33,049 nt of DNA. Origin: Micavibrio sp. GTDB lineage: Bacteria; Pseudomonadota; Alphaproteobacteria; Micavibrionales; Micavibrionaceae. The stretch lies in assembly GCA_027075555.1 (NCBI GenBank), contig JALTAZ010000124.1, forward strand, positions 1-33,049, written 5' to 3'. Positions 15,799-24,782 of the stretch are shown piece by piece; the stretch's first letter is position 1, and each line of letters begins with the position of its first letter. The notes under the pieces were generated by a model. That model worked only from the letters and a program-made list of their open reading frames with translations, was not told where the DNA came from and did not search any database. The position numbers were made by a program, and so were the translations under genes.

Positions 15799-16788
15799 TT
15801 ATCCTCCTATAGATGCTAGATGCTCACGCACACCGCTATTATTATCATGCAGAAAATGAGCCTCTACCTTAAATTTCATCAATGTTAATATTTTATCTTG
15901 TAATTCTTCAATTTGATCATCGCTTTGCAAAAGGTGACGCAGCAAATAGCCACCCTCTCCAAACAAACATAAATGCAAAGCCCCTTTTGCAGATACGCGC
16001 AAGCGGTTACAGCTTTTACAAAAATCTTTGGAATATGGGGCGATAATGCCAATAGTGCCTTTGCAGTTATTATTGATATATTCTTGGGCTGGTCCTGCAT
16101 CGATTGCTCGATTTTTCTTTTTCCAGCCCCGCGCCAATAATCTTTCCACAACCGCCGCTCCTGACAAATGGTGAGTATTAAAATAATCCTGATTATCAAG
16201 GGTACGCATCAATTCTATAAAGCGCAAAGATATGGGTTTATCAGTAACAAAATCAATGAAATTATCCAGTTCTTTATCATTTAGTCCTTTTAGTAAAACT
16301 GTATTAAGTTTTACTGTTTCAAAGCCAGCATAAAGGCAGGCGTCAATTCCTTTTAATAATTCGTTAAGGCGCGAATGCCCCGTTATATTTTTAAATTGTT
16401 CAGGATTTAAAGAATCTACACTGATATTTATTGATCTAAGCCCTGCATTGTAATAGCTATTTGCTCTATCGGGGAGTTTATATCCATTGGTGGTAAAGCT
16501 TAGTTTTTTAATGGCTTGAATTTCATTTATACTAGAAACAATATCTATAAAATCTTTGCGAATTGTTGGCTCCCCTCCTGTTAGGCGTATTTTCCACGTT
16601 CCCAGCCCTGCAAAGGCTTTTGCAAGCCTGATAATTTCATCTTTATTCATAAATTTGTTATGTTGGCTTTTTCTATAGCCATCAGGCAAGCAGTAAGTGC
16701 ATCTATAATTGCAAATATCTGTTATAGATAATCTAAGATAAGGGAATGTACGACCAAAGCTGTCTGCTATTGCAGTTTTATTATCCAC
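15799..16788 (-). CDS. moaA: GTP 3',8-cyclase MoaA
   Basis: Radical SAM enzyme that turns GTP into 3',8-cyclo-GTP, the first step of Moco synthesis. It is 329 aa. The SAM-cluster motif C-x3-C-x2-C is at C26, C30 and C33 (TDICNYRCTYC), the substrate-side cluster Cys are C257, C260 and C274, and the chain ends in the Gly-Gly required for activity. It starts with GTG at 16788, set by AGGAG 9 bases upstream and by the conserved DSFGRTFPYLRLSITD. It is the first gene of the moa operon and is preceded by a candidate Moco riboswitch and an FNR box. Confidence 0.97.
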   Translation of the reverse strand: MDNKTAIADSFGRTFPYLRLSITDICNYRCTYCLPDGYRKSQHNKFMNKDEIIRLAKAFAGLGTWKIRLTGGEPTIRKDFIDIVSSINEIQAIKKLSFTTNGYKLPDRANSYYNAGLRSINISVDSLNPEQFKNITGHSRLNELLKGIDACLYAGFETVKLNTVLLKGLNDKELDNFIDFVTDKPISLRFIELMRTLDNQDYFNTHHLSGAAVVERLLARGWKKKNRAIDAGPAQEYINNNCKGTIGIIAPYSKDFCKSCNRLRVSAKGALHLCLFGEGGYLLRHLLQSDDQIEELQDKILTLMKFKVEAHFLHDNNSGVREHLASIGG

Positions 16789-16796
16789 CTATTTTA

Positions 16797-16896
16797 CTCC
16801 TTTGCAAGCACGGCAGGCTATGATGTTTCCATACATAACCCCGGTTCATCTTCCATATCTTCTTGCAAAGAAGACTTAGGGCTAGAGAACTCGGAG
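16797..16896 (-). promoter_or_regulatory. candidate Moco riboswitch in the moaA leader
   Basis: On the minus strand the leader holds CCTAAG (+ positions 16875-16880) and TATGG (16853-16857), separated by a perfect 7-bp hairpin (TCTTCTT/AAGAAGA, 16858-16874). Together these make a complete 11-nt GAAA tetraloop receptor. Next comes a hairpin (16816-16840) with stems GGTTATG/CATAGCC and ATG/CAT capped by GAAA. CTCC (16893-16896) can pair with GGAG (16797-16800), the moaA Shine-Dalgarno. A tetraloop plus receptor is, as I recall, a feature of the Moco RNA motif. Placement before moaA agrees. I could not align it to the full consensus. Confidence 0.72.
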
Positions 16897-16929
16897 ATTT
16901 TTACCTTCTCATAAAAAGGTTCTAAAGCT

Positions 16930-16935
16930 AGTTTA
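16930..16935 (-). promoter_or_regulatory. candidate -10 of the FNR-dependent moaA promoter
   Basis: TAAACT (4 of 6 matches) lies where a -10 belongs if the FNR box at 16958-16971 is centred at -41.5. Transcription would start near 16923, leaving a 135-base leader that covers the riboswitch. Confidence 0.4.
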
Positions 16936-16957
16936 CGCATAAAATACTAATATGCAA

Positions 16958-16971
16958 TTGATCCAAATCAA
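16958..16971. promoter_or_regulatory. FNR/CRP-family box upstream of moaA
   Basis: TTGATCCAAATCAA is a perfect match to TTGAT-N4-ATCAA, the FNR/ANR/FixK consensus. It sits about 170 bases before moaA and 27 bases before the expected -10. It argues for low-oxygen activation of Moco synthesis. Confidence 0.8.
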
Positions 16972-16987
16972 TATGATTTAATCATAT
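16971..16987. promoter_or_regulatory. 17-bp palindrome upstream of moaA, also found at narK
   Basis: ATATGATTTAATCATAT is a perfect palindrome around TTA, abutting the FNR box on its upstream side. The 15 bases at 16973-16987 occur identically at 27813-27827 before narK. It may be the site of a second regulator shared by the two operons. Confidence 0.5.
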
Positions 16988-17098
16988 AGTAACTTGCATT
17001 TATTTTATGACTTTGTTGCCGTGTTCCTAATGTAGGTTACTACGCTTTGTCACTTGCGCCTTGTCCTAAAATAAAGCCAAATCACTATAGCAAAGATA

Positions 17099-17890
17099 TT
17101 ATTGTACCAGTGGTGTATCAGATTGTTTAACTAAAAAACCGCTAATTTCTGCTTTTCCCGCTAATAGCTGTACATATTGACTAAAAGCCCTTTGCCAGCT
17201 TTGGCTCTTTAGATGATCGGCAATCCATTCTTCCACAGCATCAAAAGGAAGTTGTTTTCCCTCTATGCGTTTATGAACTTTAATTATATGATATCCATAT
17301 TTACTGGCAATTGGTGTTGGTGATATCTCTCCTTCTTGCATATCAAATAACGCAGATTCAAACTCTGGTGTAGTTTGCCCCTTTGTTATCTGCCCAAGAT
17401 ATCCACCTGTTTTTGCAGATGAACATGCAGATTGGTTTTTGGCAATTTTTTTAAAATCATCAGGATTTTTATTTATAAGATCTAGTGCTTTTACGGCTCT
17501 TTCAAGGGCTTTTTCTCTTGCTATATCATCACTAGGAGAAGCAAGAAATAAAATATGTGCCGCTTCAAATAATGGAGGGGTAAAAAATTTCTTTTTATTA
17601 TTTTTGTAAAAATGCTTACAGGCTTTTTCATCGGCTATCGGAACATCAATTTCCATATCCAGCAATTTATCAATAATTTCATCAGGATTTTCTAAAGCTT
17701 TATCATAGTTACATAAATTAAGATCTACAGCGCGTTGAATTAGAAGCTCACGCACTACAAGAGCCTGCATGGCTTCATATTTTGCACTAAACAAACTTCT
17801 CGAAGGATGGTATTGAACCTCAAAGTTAATTTGTTCAGGGGTAATTTTAATGCCATTAACACTAATTCCTGGGGCTTTAATTATATTCAT
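17099..17890 (-). CDS. PpiC-type peptidyl-prolyl cis-trans isomerase of the nar operon
   Basis: 263 aa parvulin/NifM-like protein. The N-terminal half is a helical chaperone-like region. The PpiC domain covers about 113-215, with FEAAHILFLA, the Cys-containing AKNQSACSSAKTGGYLGQITKGQ, FESALFDMQEGEIS and YGYHIIKVHKR, all typical of parvulins. I see no signal peptide, so it is likely cytoplasmic, where it may help fold or mature nitrate reductase. It starts 3 bases after the narI stop. The order narGHJI-ppiC-moaA is the same as in Pseudomonas aeruginosa, which suggests a common inherited or transferred nar island. Confidence 0.92.
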   Translation of the reverse strand: MNIIKAPGISVNGIKITPEQINFEVQYHPSRSLFSAKYEAMQALVVRELLIQRAVDLNLCNYDKALENPDEIIDKLLDMEIDVPIADEKACKHFYKNNKKKFFTPPLFEAAHILFLASPSDDIAREKALERAVKALDLINKNPDDFKKIAKNQSACSSAKTGGYLGQITKGQTTPEFESALFDMQEGEISPTPIASKYGYHIIKVHKRIEGKQLPFDAVEEWIADHLKSQSWQRAFSQYVQLLAGKAEISGFLVKQSDTPLVQ

Positions 17891-17893
17891 AAT

Positions 17894-18568
17894 TTATGAT
17901 TCTCGTTTACGCACAATTTGGTATGGGCGCATTACAAAACCGATTGGTGCGCTAAATACATGCACTAATCTACTAAATGGCCAAATAAACAAGATAAATA
18001 ATCCCAACGTTATATGTAGTTTAAATACAATTGCTACATCGGTTAAAAATTCATCTGCGCCCCCGCGAAATGTTACAATATGCTGCGCCCAGTTCATAAA
18101 TTTAACCATTTCATGACCATCAAGATGGTTCATTGAAACCGTAATAGTTAACAGCCCTAATAAAAGCTGTGCTAAAAGTAAAAACAAGATTGCTATATCA
18201 GCAAAAGAGCTATTGGCGCGTATACGCGGATCACTAAGGCGACGGTGAAGCAGAATAACTAAACCTATAAGGCAAAATATCCCTGCTATGCCCCCTGCGG
18301 TCATTGCCAGTATCTGTTTTGCCCCATGAGAAATGCCCAAAGCATCAAATATAGCAATTGGTGTTAGCAATCCAACTAAATGACCGGCAATAATTACTAA
18401 TATTCCTAGGTGAAAAAGAACACTGCCTATTATAAGTTGTTTCTTGCGCAATATCTGGCTAGATTTTGAACGCCATGAGTATGGATCACGGTCAAATCGC
18501 AAGATACTACCTAAAATAAATACTGAAATCGCTATATATGGAAATATCTGGAACAGGAAAAAATTCAT
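17894..18568 (-). CDS. narI: respiratory nitrate reductase gamma subunit (cytochrome b)
   Basis: Membrane anchor that takes electrons from quinol and passes them through two b hemes to NarH. It is 224 aa with about five hydrophobic helices. Likely heme ligands are H53 (LFHLG), H63 (AGHLVG), H185 (FKLHITLG) and H203 (LVHVFS), matching the four His of E. coli NarI in order and spacing. The start overlaps narJ by ATGA, so the two are translationally coupled; ppiC follows after 3 bases. Confidence 0.97.
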   Translation of the reverse strand: MNFFLFQIFPYIAISVFILGSILRFDRDPYSWRSKSSQILRKKQLIIGSVLFHLGILVIIAGHLVGLLTPIAIFDALGISHGAKQILAMTAGGIAGIFCLIGLVILLHRRLSDPRIRANSSFADIAILFLLLAQLLLGLLTITVSMNHLDGHEMVKFMNWAQHIVTFRGGADEFLTDVAIVFKLHITLGLFILFIWPFSRLVHVFSAPIGFVMRPYQIVRKRES

Positions 18569-19290
18569 AGGCGAGTCTCCTTATTATCTTTGTGATCTGT
18601 AATTGGCAAATTCATACGAGCTAGCATTTCTTCTGCCCTGGGGCAGCCACTGCCAATATCTTGCCCTGTTGTTTGAAGAGAGTTTTCAAAAGCATTTTGC
18701 TCTTCCCATGCCTTATCCAATTCATCAAAGGTACTGACCTTACCTGTTGCATCGGCAAGAGCTTTGGTAACGGCATTTTTATCTGGTTTGCAAGATGATG
18801 CTTCAATAAGTGCCTCAAATACTGAAAAATATAGTGACTGTCTGTTTTGCAGGCGGGCGGCTATCGCTCCTAGGATATTGACAATCTCACCAAGATTTTG
18901 ACGTCCTTCCTCGATATCGATAATAGAAAGATATTCAAGGAACATCGGTAGGTAGTCGGGCATTTCCTTAGTATTTATCGTTAAACCAGCCTCTTTATAA
19001 AGCTCTAATAAATTGACAAGGGCTTGTCCACGATCTCTTGAATCTCCATGAACATGTTCAAATAAGTGTAAACAAAGCGAAGGGGTGCGATCAAACAGGG
19101 AAACATACTCTTCTTGCAAGTCAAGCAGATCTTGTTGCTTTGCCCAGTCCATTAGGCGGTCTAATGCTTCTAGTGATTTAACAGGCAGCCACTTTTCCTG
19201 TGCCAAAATTTCTTTGAACTCTGGAAATGCTGCTATTTTCTCTTGCGAGGGATAGCTTAAAAGGCAACCTAAAATTTTTAGTGTTTTCAT
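18565..19290 (-). CDS. narJ: nitrate reductase assembly chaperone NarJ
   Basis: Cytoplasmic chaperone (TorD/NarJ family) that holds apo-NarGH until Moco is inserted and NarI is bound. 241 aa from the ATG at 19290, chosen for the GAGGAA upstream and the family start MKTLKILGCLLSYPS; a longer frame into narH has no support. The signature LCLHLFEHVHGDSRDRGQALV is present (about residues 73-93), followed by PDYLPMFLEYLS. It lies 13 bases after narH and overlaps narI by 4 bases. Confidence 0.96.
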   Translation of the reverse strand: MKTLKILGCLLSYPSQEKIAAFPEFKEILAQEKWLPVKSLEALDRLMDWAKQQDLLDLQEEYVSLFDRTPSLCLHLFEHVHGDSRDRGQALVNLLELYKEAGLTINTKEMPDYLPMFLEYLSIIDIEEGRQNLGEIVNILGAIAARLQNRQSLYFSVFEALIEASSCKPDKNAVTKALADATGKVSTFDELDKAWEEQNAFENSLQTTGQDIGSGCPRAEEMLARMNLPITDHKDNKETRL

Positions 19291-19303
19291 TTTACTACTT
19301 CCT

Positions 19304-20932
19304 CTAATTACAACTGCATGAGCCACTACCGCAGCCCCCGCCAGTGGCACTACTATCCCTAGATGTGCTGATTTTGCCTTGGGTAAATAGAGTATTTATA
19401 CGGTTATCTTTTCCAGAAGCGCTACGTCCACGCCAGTTTTTAGGATTTTCAAACAGATCTAAATCACTATTAGAATGTCTAGAGCAACCATTACCAAAGC
19501 TAAATCCACATGCCCCGCTTTGGCCATAAGCATCAATAGTTTCTTCGCGGTGCCCTGTTGGAATTACGTAGCGATCTTCGTAATTTGCTAAAGCCATGAT
19601 TTTATACATATCTTTGACCAAATCCTCGGTAAGACCAACTTCATCTAGTATTTTTATATCAGGCTTACCTTCTATCAGGCTAGCGCGCATAAAGTGACGC
19701 ATTGCCATCATACGTTTTAAGGCTCTTACTACGGGTTCTTCTTTACCGGCGGTTAGTAAATTAGCAAGATATTTAACTGGAATACGAAGTGAATCAATAT
19801 CTGGCATTATACCATCTGTTTTAAGCTTGCCTGCCTCAACCGCACTTTGAATTGGTGAAAGTGGCGGAATATACCAGACCATTGGCAATGTACGATATTC
19901 AGGGTGAAGTGGTAGAGCCACCTTCCATTCCATCGCCATTTTATATATAGGCGATTCTTGCGCCCCTATAATCCAGTTTTCGGCAATACCATCTTTGCGT
20001 GCTTGGGCTATAACTTCTGGATCATGCGGATTTAGGAATATATCGCATTGTGCTTCGTATAAATCTTCTTCATTGGCGGTACTTGCGGCTTCTTCAATAC
20101 GATCTGCATCATAGAGCATAACGCCAAGATATCGTATCCGTCCCACACAAGTTTCAGAACACACGGTAGGTTCGCCATTTTCAAGACGGGGATAGCAAAG
20201 CGTACATTTTTCTGCTTTGCCGGATTTCCAGTTATAATAAATCTTTTTATAAGGGCAGCCAGAAACACACATACGCCAGCCACGACATTTATCTTGATCA
20301 ACAAGAACAACGCCATCTTCTTCACGTTTGTAAATTGAACCAGACGGGCAAGAAGCCACGCAAGCTGGATTAAGGCAATGTTCACAAAGGCGCGGTAAAT
20401 ACATCATAAATGTATTTTCAAATTCGCCATATATTTCCTCTTCCATTTCCTTGAAATTGTAATCTTTGCGGCGATGCTCAAATTCGGTGCCAAGAATTTC
20501 TTCCCAGTTTGGCCCCCATTTTATTTTATCCATGCGCTCACCAGTTATCAAAGAGCGCGGGCGGGCTGTGGGCTGTGCCTTGCTCTCCCTTGATTTTTGT
20601 AAATGATCATAATCAAATGTAAATGGTTCATAATAATCGTCAATTTCAGGCATATCAGGATTACCAAAGATTTTGGCCAGAATACGCCAGCGTCCACCTT
20701 GCTTAGGGCGGATCTTGCCATTAGCCCCACGATGCCAGCCGCCATTCCATTTATCTTGGTTTTCCCAGTCTTTTGGAAATCCTATGCCAGGTTTGGTTTC
20801 AACATTGTTGAACCAGGCATATTCCATGCCCTCGCGCGAAGTCCAAACATTCTTGCATGTTACAGAACATGTATGACAGCCGATACATTTATCAAGGTTT
20901 AGTACCATTCCTATTTGAGCGCGTATTTTCAT
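19304..20932 (-). CDS. narH: respiratory nitrate reductase beta subunit (iron-sulfur)
   Basis: Electron-transfer subunit between NarI and NarG, with three [4Fe-4S] and one [3Fe-4S] clusters. It is 542 aa; the extra C-terminal tail is rich in Gly, Ser and Cys (GSGSCSCN). Cysteine sets are C16/19/22/26, C183/186/191/195, C216/222/226 and C243/246/258/262. Trp219 replaces a Cys in CRGWRMC, which marks the [3Fe-4S] site as in E. coli NarH. The start overlaps the narG stop by one base (TAATG). Confidence 0.98.
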   Translation of the reverse strand: MKIRAQIGMVLNLDKCIGCHTCSVTCKNVWTSREGMEYAWFNNVETKPGIGFPKDWENQDKWNGGWHRGANGKIRPKQGGRWRILAKIFGNPDMPEIDDYYEPFTFDYDHLQKSRESKAQPTARPRSLITGERMDKIKWGPNWEEILGTEFEHRRKDYNFKEMEEEIYGEFENTFMMYLPRLCEHCLNPACVASCPSGSIYKREEDGVVLVDQDKCRGWRMCVSGCPYKKIYYNWKSGKAEKCTLCYPRLENGEPTVCSETCVGRIRYLGVMLYDADRIEEAASTANEEDLYEAQCDIFLNPHDPEVIAQARKDGIAENWIIGAQESPIYKMAMEWKVALPLHPEYRTLPMVWYIPPLSPIQSAVEAGKLKTDGIMPDIDSLRIPVKYLANLLTAGKEEPVVRALKRMMAMRHFMRASLIEGKPDIKILDEVGLTEDLVKDMYKIMALANYEDRYVIPTGHREETIDAYGQSGACGFSFGNGCSRHSNSDLDLFENPKNWRGRSASGKDNRINTLFTQGKISTSRDSSATGGGCGSGSCSCN

Positions 20933-23900
20933 TATTCTGCTGCCTCCATTTTTAATGGTTCTTCCATCCAGTCAATATCTTGATCTTTAACTTTGCGAAC
21001 AATCACAAACTCATCACGATTAGAACCGACTGTTCCGTAATAGTTAAATCCGTATGATTGTTGAGCGTACGCCCCAATCATATGAGTTGGCTTAATCGTT
21101 GCCCTCGTAACAGAATTATGAATTCCGCCGCGTGTTCCAGTTATTTTACTTCCTGGCATATTCACGATTTTCTCTTGAGCATGATACATCATCATCATGC
21201 CTTCATTAACACGCTGTGAAACAACAGCGCGCGCCATAATTGCACCATTAATATTAAATACCTCAACCCAGTCATTATCCTTAATGCCAGTTTTTTGAGC
21301 ATCGGTTTCACTCATCCAGACAATAGGCCCACCGCGAGATAGAGTAAGCATGTGCAAATTATCGGAATAAGTTGAGTGGATTCCCCATTTTTGGTGCGGG
21401 GTAATCCAGTTCAAAACAACCGTTGGTGATTCCCCACCATGTTTTTCAAGCATTGATTGAACAGTTGATGTATTGATCGGCGGTTTATATGATACCAGAC
21501 CTTCACCAAAATCAATCATCCAAGGGTGATCTTGGTAAAGTTGTTGACGTCCTGTTAGCGTACGCCAGGGAATAAATTCATGCACATTAGTATAGCCTGC
21601 ATTATAGCAAACTTCCTCAGATTCAATGCCACTCCATGTTGGAGATGATATAATCTTTCGCGGCTGTGCTTGAATATCATGGAAGCGGATTTTCTCATCT
21701 TCCTTGGGTTTAGCAAGGTGTGTATGATCGCGCCCTGTTATCTTGCTCAATGCGTCCCACGCTTTAACGGCAACCTCTCCGTTAGTTTCTGGCGCAAGAG
21801 ATAAAATAACTTCCGTAGCATCAATATCACTTTCAATTTTTGCCAGTCCACCTTCATTCTTTCCATTAAGAGCTTTAATAAACTCAACCTCATGATCAGT
21901 GTTCCAGCCAATGCCTTTACCGCCATTACCTAACTTTTCCATCAGCGGACCAAGAGAGGTAAAACGTTCATAAGTAGCAGGGTAGTTCCGCTCAACCACT
22001 TTCATTGCAGGTGCCGTTTTACCAGGGATAAGGTCACATTCACCTTTGCGCCACTCTTTAACATCAATCTGCGCTAGCTCGCCAGGCGTATCATGCTGGA
22101 TTGGTGTAAGAACAATTTCTTCTTCTACGCCTAGATGGCCAACGCATAATTCAGAGAATTTTCTGGCAAATCCTTTGTAGATCTCCCAATCAGAGCGTGA
22201 TTGCCAAACGGGATCAATTGCCTTGGATAGCGGATGAATAAAAGGGTGCATGTCAGAGGTATTAAGATCATTTTTCTCATACCAGCTTGCTGTTGGCAAC
22301 ACAATATCAGAATACATGCAAGTGGTGGACATACGAAAATCAAGAGTTACCAGCAGGTCAAGCTTGCCCTCAGGGGCTTTATCATGCCAGACAATATCAG
22401 ATGATCTGTTATTGCCTTCTTTGCCTAAATCCCTGCCTTGAACGCCATGTTGTGTTCCTAAAAGATGTTTTAGGAAATATTCATGCCCCTTACTAGATGA
22501 TCCAAGCAAGTTTGAACGCCATACGAATAAATTGCGTGGCCAGTTATCAGGATTATCAGGGTCTTCGCATGACATTCTAAGTTTGCCTTTATATAGGCGA
22601 TCAACTACATAATCTATAGGGTCTTTCTTAGCTTTTTTCGCTGCCTTTACAAGTTTAAGTGGGTTTTCCTGCAACTGCGGGGCAGATGGAAGCCAGCCCA
22701 TACGCTCGGCTCTAACATTACAATCAATAAGCGATCCTTTCCATTTTTCTTTGTCTGCTGTTGGGCATAAAATCTCATCAATATTAAGCGTTTCATAACG
22801 CCATTGATCTGTATGAGCGTAAAAAGCTGATGTAGAGTTTTGTTGGCGTGGGGGACGCGCCCAATCAAGCGCAAAAGCAAGAGGCAACCAGCCTGTTTGT
22901 GGGCGGAGCTTTTCTTGTCCAACATAATGTGACCAACCCCCGCCTGATTTCCCAATGCAGCCGCAAAATACCAACATATTGATACATGCACGGTAATTCA
23001 TATCCATGTGATACCAGTGATTCATTGCTGCGCCGATAATAATCATAGACTTGCCCTTAGTGGCATCGGCATTACGCGCAAATTCACGCGCAACTTTAAC
23101 AACCTTATCAGCAGGAACCCCTGTAATGCTTTCTTGCCATTTAGGGGTATAAGCAATATTTTGGTCATAATCAAAAGCTACGTTGTCTCCACCTAATCCT
23201 TTACGTTCTATTCCATAATTGGCACAAGTCAGATCAAATACTGTAACTACAGGGGTTTTCTTACCGTTAATTTTCAAGTATTTAACTGGTAATTTACGGT
23301 AGAGGATATTAGCCCCTTGATCATTAGATTCAAAATATCCTAGATCATGCTTAGAGTTGGCAAAATAAGGAAAGCCAACATCTAAAATATCATCTTCAGA
23401 GCCAAGCAAGGTCTTTTGTGGCAAGAATTCTTTTTCAGTTTTGGAATCTGTTGGAACAATATTCCATTTGCCTTCTTCCCCCCATCTAAAACCAATAGAT
23501 CCCGTAGGAACTGTAACCTCGCCATTTTCTTCATTAAAGCAAACAGTTTTCCATTCTGGATTATTCTTTTCGCCCATGGATTTATCAAGGTCAGAGGCTC
23601 TGACCATTCGGCCTGGAACATATTTCCCATCGCGCTCTTCTAGTTTAACAAGAAACGGGAAGTCAGAATATTTGCGAGTATAATCATCAAAATATTCAGA
23701 TTTATTTTCAAGGTGGAATTCTTTAAGGATTACATGCCCCATAGCCATACCAACTGCGGCATCAGTTCCTTGCCTAGGGTTAAGCCAAATATCACCAAAT
23801 TTTGATGCTTCTGAATAGTCAGGAGTTATAGTAACAACTTGTGTTCCGCGATAGCGCGCCTCGGTCATAAAATGAGCATCAGGTGTACGTGTCTGCGGTA

Positions 23901-24669
23901 CGTTCGATCCCCACATGATTATAAAACCAGAATTATACCAATCTGCAGACTCTGGTACATCTGTTTGCTCTCCCCATGTTTGTGGGCTAGCTGGTGGAAG
24001 GTCACAATACCAGTCATAAAAGCTCATACAGACACCACCAAGCAATGAAAGATAACGTGAGCCTGCCGCATAAGAAACCATTGACATGGCAGGAATTGGA
24101 GAAAACCCAAATATACGATCAGGACCATGCTCTTTAATTGTATAAATATTAGAGGCGGCCACAATTTCATTTACTTCATTCCAATCGCCACGAACAAAAC
24201 CACCCTTGCCACGTAATTGTTGATATTTTGTGCGCAAAACCGGATCAGCTTGTATTGCTGCCCAAGCATCAACGGGATCACTATGTTTTGACTTCATAGT
24301 GCGCCACATCTTCAGCAAAGATTTACGAATAAGGGGATATTTCAAACGATTAGCAGAATAAATATACCAGCTATAGCTAGCCCCCCTAGCACAGCCACGT
24401 GGCTCATGATTTGGAAGATCAGGACGGGTACGCGGATAGTCGGTTTGTTGAGTTTCCCAGGTTATAAGTCCATTTTTAACATATATTTTCCATGAACAAG
24501 ATCCTGTGCAGTTTACACCATGAGTAGATCTTACAATTTTATCATGCGCCCAGCGTCCTCTATAGGCCTCTTCCCAGCCACGATTTTCTTCTGTAGTAAT
24601 ACCATGACCATCAGAGAATTCTTCGCGATTTTGTGAAAAATAGGATATACGATCGATAAAATAGCTCAT
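20932..24669 (-). CDS. narG: respiratory nitrate reductase alpha subunit (Mo-bisMGD)
   Basis: Catalytic subunit that reduces nitrate to nitrite on the cytoplasmic side of the membrane. At 1245 aa it nearly equals E. coli NarG. The FS0 cluster ligands are His50, Cys54, Cys58 and Cys93, the unusual His-Cys3 set of the NarG family. The Mo ligand Asp lies in FYDWYCDLPPASPQTWGEQ (about D223), and the nearby MWGSNVPQTRTPDAHF helps bind the MGD. The N-terminus has no twin-arginine export signal, consistent with the cytoplasmic, NarI-anchored type. It follows narK after a 113-bp gap holding a hairpin and an FNR-like box. Confidence 0.99.
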   Translation of the reverse strand: MSYFIDRISYFSQNREEFSDGHGITTEENRGWEEAYRGRWAHDKIVRSTHGVNCTGSCSWKIYVKNGLITWETQQTDYPRTRPDLPNHEPRGCARGASYSWYIYSANRLKYPLIRKSLLKMWRTMKSKHSDPVDAWAAIQADPVLRTKYQQLRGKGGFVRGDWNEVNEIVAASNIYTIKEHGPDRIFGFSPIPAMSMVSYAAGSRYLSLLGGVCMSFYDWYCDLPPASPQTWGEQTDVPESADWYNSGFIIMWGSNVPQTRTPDAHFMTEARYRGTQVVTITPDYSEASKFGDIWLNPRQGTDAAVGMAMGHVILKEFHLENKSEYFDDYTRKYSDFPFLVKLEERDGKYVPGRMVRASDLDKSMGEKNNPEWKTVCFNEENGEVTVPTGSIGFRWGEEGKWNIVPTDSKTEKEFLPQKTLLGSEDDILDVGFPYFANSKHDLGYFESNDQGANILYRKLPVKYLKINGKKTPVVTVFDLTCANYGIERKGLGGDNVAFDYDQNIAYTPKWQESITGVPADKVVKVAREFARNADATKGKSMIIIGAAMNHWYHMDMNYRACINMLVFCGCIGKSGGGWSHYVGQEKLRPQTGWLPLAFALDWARPPRQQNSTSAFYAHTDQWRYETLNIDEILCPTADKEKWKGSLIDCNVRAERMGWLPSAPQLQENPLKLVKAAKKAKKDPIDYVVDRLYKGKLRMSCEDPDNPDNWPRNLFVWRSNLLGSSSKGHEYFLKHLLGTQHGVQGRDLGKEGNNRSSDIVWHDKAPEGKLDLLVTLDFRMSTTCMYSDIVLPTASWYEKNDLNTSDMHPFIHPLSKAIDPVWQSRSDWEIYKGFARKFSELCVGHLGVEEEIVLTPIQHDTPGELAQIDVKEWRKGECDLIPGKTAPAMKVVERNYPATYERFTSLGPLMEKLGNGGKGIGWNTDHEVEFIKALNGKNEGGLAKIESDIDATEVILSLAPETNGEVAVKAWDALSKITGRDHTHLAKPKEDEKIRFHDIQAQPRKIISSPTWSGIESEEVCYNAGYTNVHEFIPWRTLTGRQQLYQDHPWMIDFGEGLVSYKPPINTSTVQSMLEKHGGESPTVVLNWITPHQKWGIHSTYSDNLHMLTLSRGGPIVWMSETDAQKTGIKDNDWVEVFNINGAIMARAVVSQRVNEGMMMMYHAQEKIVNMPGSKITGTRGGIHNSVTRATIKPTHMIGAYAQQSYGFNYYGTVGSNRDEFVIVRKVKDQDIDWMEEPLKMEAAE

Positions 24670-24736
24670 TTTTTTATATCTTCCGAATTTTTTATAAAAT
24701 GCTCATATCACTTGCACTTTATTAGTTTTGAATTAA

Positions 24737-24764
24737 GAGGGGCTTGATTTCGGTCAAGCCCCTC
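24737..24764 (-). terminator. strong hairpin between narK and narG
   Basis: An 11-bp perfect stem (arms 24737-24747 and 24754-24764, sequence GAGGGGCTTGA and its complement) with a 6-base loop lies 18 bases after the narK stop. The minus-strand sequence after it is TTAATTC, a poor T run, so it may only slow polymerase or protect the mRNA end. It could uncouple narK from narG expression. Confidence 0.55.
24744..24757. promoter_or_regulatory. FNR-like box inside the narK-narG hairpin
   Basis: TTGATTTCGGTCAA fits TTGAT-N4-GTCAA, one base from consensus and with the same half-sites as the box before narK. It occupies the centre of the hairpin. If it acts at -41.5, narG would start near 24709, leaving a leader of about 40 bases. 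No good -10 is visible, so an own narG promoter is uncertain. Confidence 0.45.
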
Positions 24765-24782
24765 CAGAAATAGTTACTATTT

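Larger units (their letters stand above)
16789..17098 (-). other. 310-bp gap between ppiC and moaA: promoter and leader
   Basis: This gap holds the moaA promoter, FNR box, palindrome and riboswitch listed separately. The part next to ppiC (about 16990-17098) has only a weak CCTA/TAGG stem and shows no terminator I would trust. An in-frame 40-codon ORF (16818-16940) lies over the riboswitch and is best read as chance. Confidence 0.6.

Noticed and set aside
16818-16940. 40-codon ORF on the minus strand upstream of moaA
   Set aside because: No ribosome binding site, and it lies over a much better explained structure (riboswitch hairpins). Its ATG is upstream of the expected transcription start.
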